Source of the DNA: Oscillospiraceae bacterium | GTDB lineage: Bacteria; Bacillota; Clostridia; Oscillospirales; Ruminococcaceae | Assembly (NCBI GenBank): GCA_022792755.1 | Contig: JAAWBP010000071.1 | Span: forward strand, 1-10,839 | Direction of reading: 5' to 3' | Length of the DNA: 10,839 nucleotides | Shown: in pieces, positions 5,891 through 10,839 of the stretch | How positions within the stretch are numbered: the first letter of the stretch is position 1 | Layout of the letters: every line of letters starts with the position of its first letter | Position numbers and translations under genes: made by a program | Notes under the pieces: model-generated | Told to the model about the DNA's origin: nothing | The model's database searches: none | Seen by the model: the letters and a program-made list of their open reading frames with translations, nothing else

Positions 5891-6555
5891 CACAGCAGCC
5901 GTTCCCGCAGTGCCGAAAGGATTTTCTTTTCCCTGCGTGAAACCTGCACCTGGGTCATCCCGAGATACGCCGCCGTCTCCGACTGGGTTTTCCCTTTGAA
6001 ATACCGCAGGAGGATCAGCGCCCGGTCCTTCGGCTCCAGCTGGCCGATCACCTCCTTGAGCGAAATGGTGTCCGCGAGCTGCTCCTCCAGCGTCTCCACC
6101 CGGACGTCGAGCTGGCCGCCGCCTTCCTCCTCGCTCTCGGTCAGCGACACCGTCGGCGTCCCCGCGCTGATCGCCTCGGCCACGTCGTCCGGCTCCACCA
6201 TCAGCTCCTCCGCGATCTCGGAAACCGTCGGCTCCCTGCCTGTTTTTTGAAGGAAACGCTCCCGCTCCCTCGCCACCTTAACCGAGAGCTCCTTTAAGCT
6301 CCGGCTCACCTTGACCGAGCCGCCGTCCCGGAAAAGCCTGCGGATCTCCCCCAAAATCACCGGAACGGCATAGGTGGAAAAGCGGACACCGCGCTGGTCG
6401 TCAAATGCGTCGAAGGCCTTGACCAGCCCCATACAGCCTGCGGAAAAAAGGTCGTCGTATTCGATCCCTTTCCCGCGGAACCGGTTGGCGCAGGAGTGGA
6501 CGAGCCCGAGGTTCTGTTCTACAAAGCGGTCTCGTTCCGCGGCCGTTTTAACCAT
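5890..6555 (-). CDS. sigF: RNA polymerase sigma factor SigF (SpoIIAC)
   Basis: The first forespore-specific sigma factor, held inactive by SpoIIAB until septation. The 221 residues contain region 2 (NLGLVHSCANRFRGKGIEYDDLFSAGCMGLVKAFDAFD, then RGVRFSTYAVPVILGEIRRLFRD, about 15-77), region 3 (KVSRSLKEL to about 130), and region 4 with the -35-binding helix-turn-helix KTQSETAAYLGMTQVQVSRREKKIL (189-213). It overlaps spoIIAB by eight bases and lacks a good ribosome binding site, so translation is probably coupled. The N-terminus is shorter than in B. subtilis SigF (255 residues): the usual segment before the region 2 helix is mostly absent, and the frame upstream closes at a TGA ten codons earlier without another start. 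Identity as SigF rather than SigG or SigB rests on the operon. Confidence 0.95.
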   Translation of the reverse strand: MVKTAAERDRFVEQNLGLVHSCANRFRGKGIEYDDLFSAGCMGLVKAFDAFDDQRGVRFSTYAVPVILGEIRRLFRDGGSVKVSRSLKELSVKVARERERFLQKTGREPTVSEIAEELMVEPDDVAEAISAGTPTVSLTESEEEGGGQLDVRVETLEEQLADTISLKEVIGQLEPKDRALILLRYFKGKTQSETAAYLGMTQVQVSRREKKILSALRERLL

Positions 6556-6991
6556 GGCGGACGCGGGAGGACAGCCTTTTTTTCATGACGACACTCGTCC
6601 CCTTTCCCGGTGCGGAAAAGACCCGCAGAGAATCCATAAAGCTTTCCATCACCGCAAAGCCTAAGCCCGCCCGCTCTTCCTCCGGCGCAGTGGTGAAAAG
6701 GGGTTCCATCGCCTTTTTCACGTCCTCAATCCCACAGCCGCGGTCCTTAATCTTTATGTAGGCGGTGTTTCCCTCCAGCACCCGCGCGACGATCTGCACC
6801 GGCCCGATGGCATCCCGGTAAGCGTGGACGATGCAGTTGGTCACAGCCTCCGAAACGGCTGTTTTGAGGTCGGTCAATTCATCCAGTGTCGGATCGAGCT
6901 GGGTAAAAAACGCAGCCACCGCCGTGCGGGCAAATCCTTCGTTGACCGAATTGCTCAAAAAGCTCAGCTTCATTTCGTTTTGCACATTCAT
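6548..6991 (-). CDS. spoIIAB: Anti-sigma F factor / serine kinase SpoIIAB
   Basis: GHKL-fold kinase that binds and silences SigF and phosphorylates SpoIIAA. The 147-residue protein (B. subtilis 146) begins MNVQNEMKLSFLSNSVNEGFAR. It has the N box AVSEAVTNCIVHAY (about 45-58, E48 and N52), the G1 box KDRGCGIED (82-90), and the ATP-lid/G2 part EERAGLGFAVMESF (105-118). The ATG at 6989-6991 is preceded by GGAGGG at a suitable distance and sits 16 bases after spoIIAA; the frame is open further upstream but that would overlap spoIIAA. Release of SigF in the forespore depends on dephosphorylated SpoIIAA and the phosphatase SpoIIE, which is not in this window. Confidence 0.97.
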   Translation of the reverse strand: MNVQNEMKLSFLSNSVNEGFARTAVAAFFTQLDPTLDELTDLKTAVSEAVTNCIVHAYRDAIGPVQIVARVLEGNTAYIKIKDRGCGIEDVKKAMEPLFTTAPEEERAGLGFAVMESFMDSLRVFSAPGKGTSVVMKKRLSSRVRHG

Positions 6992-7007
6992 TTTCGTCTT
7001 CCCTCCG

Positions 7008-7313
7008 CTACTCGATTGCCGCAAGCTTGTCCAACCCTGCAAGCTTCATCACTTTCTTGATATGGTTCGGCGTATTGACCACCTTCACCGTGCCGTCCAT
7101 CGTCTGCATCAGCTTATACCGCCCCATTACAAGGCCGATGCCGCTGCTGTCCATAAAGCCGACGTTTTTAAAATCCATCACCAGCAGCTTTGGCTGGTTG
7201 CTCTCTAAGCTCCGGTCGATTTCCTCCCGGATCTCCCGCGCGCTGTGATGGTCGATCTCCCCGGTCAGGTAAACGGTGACGAGTTCATCCGACGCATTGA
7301 TTTGAATACTCAC
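7008..7313 (-). CDS. spoIIAA: Anti-sigma F factor antagonist SpoIIAA
   Basis: STAS-domain protein that, when unphosphorylated, binds SpoIIAB and frees SigF. From the GTG at 7311-7313 it is 101 residues, beginning MSIQINASDELVTVYLTGEIDHH as in B. subtilis. The phosphorylation site is FMDSSGIGLVMGRYK: by alignment with B. subtilis S58, the target is the first serine, S56 here. An upstream GTG at 7337 is in frame, but the GGAGG (7323-7327) lies inside that extension and nine bases before the chosen start, so the shorter form is preferred. It is the first gene of the operon. Confidence 0.95.
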   Translation of the reverse strand: MSIQINASDELVTVYLTGEIDHHSAREIREEIDRSLESNQPKLLVMDFKNVGFMDSSGIGLVMGRYKLMQTMDGTVKVVNTPNHIKKVMKLAGLDKLAAIE

Positions 7314-7357
7314 CTGTCTGTTCCTCCTATCTTTCACCGCCTTACGGCTTTACAAAT

Positions 7358-7390
7358 AAAAAAGCAGCCTGTATCTATATGATACAGGCT
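7358..7390 (-). terminator. Terminator-like hairpin in front of spoIIAA
   Basis: On the minus strand AGCCTGTATC (7381-7390) and GATACAGGCT (7366-7375) form a perfect 10-bp stem with a five-base loop, followed by GC and six T (7358-7363). The spoIIAA start is only 44 bases further on, and no promoter is evident in that space. It either blocks read-through into spoIIA or sits inside the spoIIA leader as an attenuator-like element. Confidence 0.7.
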
Positions 7391-7787
7391 TGTCCTTAAA
7401 AAAATTGTCAGTTTTGGAATTATTTGGAAGAGATGTTTTGCCGGCAGCGGGGAGCGCCCGTGACCGGGTCGGGTGATCCCGACGGGACAATCACGGCGGA
7501 GTGCCTCCGCTGTCGATTTGCGCTCCAAAGTTTTACCAATTTTTAGATTTCCATCCCGCAAGGTGCGTCCGTGCTTAGACAGGACAATCCGCACCCCACC
7601 GTTTTACCAGTTTTTGGATCTTAGACCTGCGGCCTGCCGAAGATAAAACAAGTACAATGTGCCTCGCGGGACGCAAGCCTTAAAGCCTGAATCACTTTTG
7701 TGCGCGAATCGTCCTGCCCGGCCACGGGCTCAGTTCTGTACATTGTTGATTAGTCTAATCAGCTTGATTGTAGCGTTAACACATAAA
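7391..7787. repeat. Gene-free region of degenerate repeats and nested inverted repeats
   Basis: No credible gene: the one long open frame here (7334-7594, minus) lacks family features and crosses the spoIIAA leader hairpin. On the minus strand a 19-base head, ATCYAAAAAYTGGTAAAAC, occurs twice (7601-7619 and 7530-7548, 17 of 19 identical), and a looser TCCAAAACTG copy lies near 7410-7420. After each full head comes a foldable block: 7562-7595 closed by GGTGCG/CGCACC, and 7451-7526 closed by GGAGCGC/GCGCTCC enclosing two further hairpins (GTCGGG-TGAT-CCCGAC inside CCGTGA/TCACGG, and CGGAG-TGC-CTCCG). Both blocks share gacRggacaatc on the plus strand (7578-7589, 7481-7492). An inverted third relative of the core lies at 7702-7716. 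Confidence 0.6.
7747..7761. promoter_or_regulatory. Perfect palindrome, possible operator
   Basis: TGATTAG-T-CTAATCA is a perfect 7+1+7 palindrome. With a one-base centre it cannot form a good hairpin, so a dimeric protein binding site is the more natural reading. It lies between the folC terminator and the structured repeats, with no clear promoter alongside. Confidence 0.3.
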
Positions 7788-7829
7788 AAGAAATAAACCG
7801 CCACCCTCCAAAAGTGCGGTTTATTTCTT
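7785..7829 (-). terminator. Terminator after folC
   Basis: A perfect 14-bp stem (7816-7829 with 7788-7801, loop 14 bases) with sequence AAGAAATAAACCGC/GCGGTTTATTTCTT. On the minus strand it is followed by T residues (7785-7789). It lies 75 bases past the folC stop codon. Confidence 0.75.
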
Positions 7830-7903
7830 AAACTAAATTACAGAGGGCTAACCGTCTATCGGCAGCCTTTCTGTTTTTATAATACTGTTTTTTATCTCAA
7901 ATG

Positions 7904-9184
7904 TCAAGACCGGTCACGGACGCGGACAACAGGCCGTATCTCCGCCGCCAGGTAGAGCGAGCCGCAGATCAGGACAGTGCCCTCCTTCCCCACCGCATCC
8001 GCGGCAAGCCGGAGCGCTTCCTCATAGCTTTCCGCTGTGACACAGTCCGGGCAGTGGCCCTTCGCCGTTTCGCAGAGCGTTTCCTTATCCAGCGCACGGG
8101 GGCTTTTTACCTCTACCGCAATCAGCTTTTCACACTGCGGGCCGATCTCTCTGAGAAGCGCCTCGTACTCTTTATCCTTGAGCATTCCGACGATTGCCGC
8201 CTTCCTGCCCCGGATCAGCTTCATCGCCTCGGCCAGCGCCTTTGCGCCGCCCGGGTTGTGCGCGCCGTCTAAAATGACCAGCGGATTTTCAGAAACCACC
8301 TCGAACCGGGCCGGGAATGAGGCCTTTTCCAACCCGGCGGCAAGCTGTTCCTCTGTCACAGAAATCCCCTTTTGCCGCAGCAGCCCGATCGTTTCGATCA
8401 CCGACAGCGCATTGTAAACCTGGTGCCGCCCTGCAAGGCGGAGGCGGTATTCCGCGCCGCCATAAGAAAATGCGGAACCAGACGGAGCCGTCTCATGGAT
8501 TTGAACCGCCCCCATATTCGGAAGGATCAGCCTGCTCCCGGCCCGGGCGCACCGCTCCATCAAAACGGCGAGCGCCTCGGGCGGCTGGAGCGGGTAACAG
8601 ACCACGTCCGTCCCCCGTTTTATGATTCCCGCTTTTTCGGCGGCGATCTCCTCTAAGGTATCCCCCAAAATATCGGTGTGGTCATATGAAATCGCCGTAA
8701 TCACCGCCGCCAGGGGTGCGGAAATCGCGTTGGTCGCATCGAACCGCCCGCCGATCCCTGTTTCGAGACAGACGACGTCGCAGTTCTGCTCCTGAAAATA
8801 CAGCATCCCCAAAGCGGTTACGAGCTCGAATTCCGCGACAATTTCCCCATTTTGCCGCATCTCCTCTAAATGCGGCTTCACCCGTTCCACCAGACGGACG
8901 AGGTCTCCCTCCGGCATCATCTCCCGGTTGATCTGGAACCGCTCCCGGAAATCCAGCACAAAGGGGGAGATGAAGCAGCCGGCGCGGTACCCCGCCTCCT
9001 CCAGCACCCGAGCGGTCATAACCGTGGTGGAGCCTTTGCCGTTTGTCCCCGCCACATGGACGAAACGGAGCTGGTCCTGCGGGTCTCCCAGCAGGGAGAG
9101 GAGTTTTTTGATCCGTTCCAACCCCGGTTTGGGGCCGAACCGTTTCTGGCTGTGGATATAATCCAGCGCTTGGTTGTAATTCAT
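7904..9184 (-). CDS. folC: Bifunctional folylpolyglutamate synthase / dihydrofolate synthase
   Basis: Mur-ligase-type enzyme that adds glutamate to dihydropteroate and folates using ATP. The 426 residues show the P-loop HVAGTNGKGST (43-53, K50), LETGIGGRFDATN (140-152, E141), the ISYDHTDILGDTLEEIAAEKAGI block (166-188, with H169 and the lysine K184 that is usually carbamylated), LAGRHQVYNAL (250-260) and the C-terminal domain DGAHNPGGAKAL (306-317). Length is typical. The ATG at 9182-9184 is nine bases after AAGGA. It follows valS, a common Firmicutes pairing, but a strong terminator separates the two, so expression is read-through or from a promoter inside that gap that I could not identify. 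Confidence 0.97.
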   Translation of the reverse strand: MNYNQALDYIHSQKRFGPKPGLERIKKLLSLLGDPQDQLRFVHVAGTNGKGSTTVMTARVLEEAGYRAGCFISPFVLDFRERFQINREMMPEGDLVRLVERVKPHLEEMRQNGEIVAEFELVTALGMLYFQEQNCDVVCLETGIGGRFDATNAISAPLAAVITAISYDHTDILGDTLEEIAAEKAGIIKRGTDVVCYPLQPPEALAVLMERCARAGSRLILPNMGAVQIHETAPSGSAFSYGGAEYRLRLAGRHQVYNALSVIETIGLLRQKGISVTEEQLAAGLEKASFPARFEVVSENPLVILDGAHNPGGAKALAEAMKLIRGRKAAIVGMLKDKEYEALLREIGPQCEKLIAVEVKSPRALDKETLCETAKGHCPDCVTAESYEEALRLAADAVGKEGTVLICGSLYLAAEIRPVVRVRDRS

Positions 9185-9217
9185 AGCGGAAATTCCTTCC
9201 CATCCTTTTCAAGATCC

Positions 9218-9272
9218 AAAAAACAGGAAAAGCCCTCCTCCCCTTTGAGGAGAGGAGGGCGGGGTTTTTCCT
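9218..9272 (-). terminator. Strong terminator after valS
   Basis: On the minus strand AGGAAAA (9266-9272) pairs with TTTTCCT (9225-9231), and GCCCTCCTC (9252-9260) with GAGGAGGGC (9232-9240), giving a long GC-rich stem with an internal bulge. Six T follow at 9218-9223. It begins 12 bases after the valS stop. Confidence 0.88.
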
Positions 9273-9283
9273 GAAAACGGCTT

Positions 9284-10839
9284 TTATTGCAGCGCCTTGA
9301 GGCTCTCCTGAATATTTTCCAACCGCTCTTTTGCGCGGGCCAGCTTTTCCTTTTCCTGTTCGACAATCTTTTCCGGTGCCTTCGCCATAAACTTTTCATT
9401 GCTGAGCTTCCCGGAAATGATGCCGATGTCCTTCTGGCAGACGGCCAGCTCCTTGTTCAGCCGTGCCAGCTCCTTTTCCCGGTCGATCAGGTCGGCGAGC
9501 GGGATGAAGAGCCGCGCGCTGTCCGTCACCGCCGAGACCGCCCCTTCGAGCTTGACCTCCGGCGCAATCTCCACCTCAGAGGCGCCTGCAAGACGGCAGA
9601 GGAATTTCTCGCCGGCGGCAAATGTGCCGGCATACTGCGTTTCTATATAAACCTTTGCCTTGCGGGAGGGCGGGACGTTCATCTCTGCGCGGGCGTTGCG
9701 GATCGCCTTGACCGCGTCGACAACCCGGCTGAACTCCCGTTCCTCCCCGGCAAAGTTCAACTCCTCCCGGTACTCCGGGTATTTCGCAATCATGATGCTC
9801 TCGCCGGTATGCGGAAGCTCCTGCCAGATTTCCTCGGTGATAAACGGCATGAAGGGATGGAGGAGCTTTAAGGTGTTGCTCATGACATAGACCAGCACCC
9901 TCTGCGCGCTGAGTGCTTCCTCCCCGCCGGCCTGCAAACGGGCCTTGCAGAGCTCGATATACCAGTCGCAGAAGACATCCCAGATAAAGTCGTAAAGCTT
10001 CGCCACCGCGATGCCGAGCTCGAATTTGTCAAGGTTTTCAGTCACCTGGCGAACCAGCTCGTTGTACTGGGAGAGCACCCACTTGTCCTCCGCCGCCAGC
10101 GTCTCCGGCAGGGATTCGTCCGCGATCTCATCCGAGAGGTTCATCAGGATAAACCGGGACGCATTCCAGAGCTTGTTGGCAAAGTTGCGGCTGGCGCGAA
10201 CCTTGTCGTCCGAATAACGCATATCGTTGCCGGGGCTGTTCCCGGTCGAAAGGGTCAGGCGGAGGGCGTCGGCACCGAACTCCTCGATCACCGCCAGCGG
10301 GTCGATCCCGTTGCCGAGGGATTTCGACATCTTCCGCCCCTGGGAATCCCGGACGAGGCCGTGGATCAAAACAGTGTCGAACGGCGTTTTTCCCGTCTGC
10401 TCGATCGCCGAGAAGATCATCCGGGCGACCCAGAAGAAGATGATATCATAGCCGGTGACCAGTGTGGCAGTCGGATAAAAATATTTGAGGTCTTCGGTCT
10501 CCTCCGGCCAGCCGAGGGTAGAAAAGGGCCAGAGCGCGGAAGAGAACCAGGTGTCGAGGGTGTCCTCGTCCTGATGCATTTTCCCGCCGCATTTCGGGCA
10601 GGTGTGAACCGCCTCTTTGGAGACCGTCATCCCGCCGCAGCCGTCGCAGTAATAGGCCGGAATCCGGTGGCCCCACCAGAGCTGGCGGGAGATGCACCAA
10701 TCCTTGATGTTCTCCATCCAGTGGAAATAGATCTTGTCGAACCGCTCCGGAATGAAGCGGGTCTCCCCGTTTTTGACCGCCTCAATCGCCGGTTTTGCGA
10801 GCGGCTCCATTTTAACGAACCACTGTTTGGAAACGCGCG
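9284..10839 (-). CDS. valS: Valine--tRNA ligase, C-terminal two thirds (runs off the right edge)
   Basis: Class I aminoacyl-tRNA synthetase charging tRNA-Val. About 517 codons are visible of a usual ~880; the N-terminus with the HIGH motif and most of the editing domain is outside. The visible frame starts VSKQWFVKMEPLAKPA, the end of the CP1 editing insertion. Next come WCISRQLWWGHRIPAYYC and a zinc-type pair of CxxC motifs (CDGC, CPKC). The catalytic core follows, with EDTLDTWFSSALWPFSTLGWP, VTGYDIIFFWVARM and the ATP-site KMSKS in GRKMSKSLGNGIDP. The anticodon-binding helices follow (FANKLWNASRFI, PFMPFITEEIWQELP). The protein ends in the ValRS-specific coiled-coil arm (LIDREKELARLNKEL to ERLENIQESLKALQ). 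The extra codons right of the internal ATG at 10810 are in frame and belong to the gene. Confidence 0.98.
   Translation of the reverse strand, partial: RVSKQWFVKMEPLAKPAIEAVKNGETRFIPERFDKIYFHWMENIKDWCISRQLWWGHRIPAYYCDGCGGMTVSKEAVHTCPKCGGKMHQDEDTLDTWFSSALWPFSTLGWPEETEDLKYFYPTATLVTGYDIIFFWVARMIFSAIEQTGKTPFDTVLIHGLVRDSQGRKMSKSLGNGIDPLAVIEEFGADALRLTLSTGNSPGNDMRYSDDKVRASRNFANKLWNASRFILMNLSDEIADESLPETLAAEDKWVLSQYNELVRQVTENLDKFELGIAVAKLYDFIWDVFCDWYIELCKARLQAGGEEALSAQRVLVYVMSNTLKLLHPFMPFITEEIWQELPHTGESIMIAKYPEYREELNFAGEEREFSRVVDAVKAIRNARAEMNVPPSRKAKVYIETQYAGTFAAGEKFLCRLAGASEVEIAPEVKLEGAVSAVTDSARLFIPLADLIDREKELARLNKELAVCQKDIGIISGKLSNEKFMAKAPEKIVEQEKEKLARAKERLENIQESLKALQ

Noticed and set aside
6548..6592. 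Possible frameshift fusion of SpoIIAB and SigF at a run of seven A near the end of spoIIAB
   Set aside because: The run is not a canonical slippery site in the spoIIAB frame, and both proteins have normal ends or starts in an overlapping, coupled arrangement.
7334..7594. 86-codon minus-strand open frame upstream of spoIIAA
   Set aside because: It runs through repeat copies, hairpins and the terminator in front of spoIIAA, has no recognisable domain and no good ribosome binding site.
1598..7860. 12-base word CCGATAGACGGT present near 1600 and near 7855
   Set aside because: Several shared 12-mers are expected by chance in a window of this size; one copy is simply coding for the HTH protein tail.

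Overview
This window is chromosomal DNA of an endospore-forming member of the Firmicutes, class Clostridia, most likely an Oscillospirales (Ruminococcaceae/Oscillospiraceae-type) species. The evidence is the spoIIAA-spoIIAB-sigF sporulation operon, the Gram-positive order SRP RNA-dnaX-ybaB-recR, strong AGGAGG-type ribosome binding sites, and fairly GC-rich housekeeping genes. Every convincing gene reads on the minus strand, so the window is best read from high to low coordinates.

Layout in transcription order. valS (3' two thirds, off the right edge) ends in a strong terminator and is followed by folC, which has its own terminator. A gene-free stretch of about 400 bases (7391-7787) follows, made of degenerate repeats and nested inverted repeats. 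A terminator-like hairpin then sits about 45 bases before the spoIIA operon (anti-anti-sigma SpoIIAA, anti-sigma SpoIIAB, sigma-F). That operon ends in a hairpin whose downstream edge carries the -35 box of the next promoter. This promoter drives a small signal recognition particle RNA, followed by its own terminator and then dnaX, ybaB/ebfC, recR, smpB and the tmRNA gene ssrA. DNA polymerase clamp-loader and recombination genes are thus linked to the two trans-translation components.

Downstream of the tmRNA 3' end (below 2060) the character changes to AT-richer, accessory DNA. It holds tandem hairpins, a doubtful 32-codon ORF, a 60-residue helix-turn-helix protein, a frameshifted remnant of a response regulator, an alpha/beta hydrolase, and the start of an intact OmpR-type response regulator with a near-consensus promoter. 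The 3' end of ssrA is a classic integration site, so this side may be the edge of a decayed island, but no duplicated att site was seen.

Most window content is ordinary core genome. The observations most worth following are the covarying, partly repeated structured elements at 7401-7746; a dnaX segment resembling the E. coli frameshift cassette (two AGGAGG, A AAA AAG, hairpin); and two terminators placed directly ahead of start codons (dnaX and spoIIAA).
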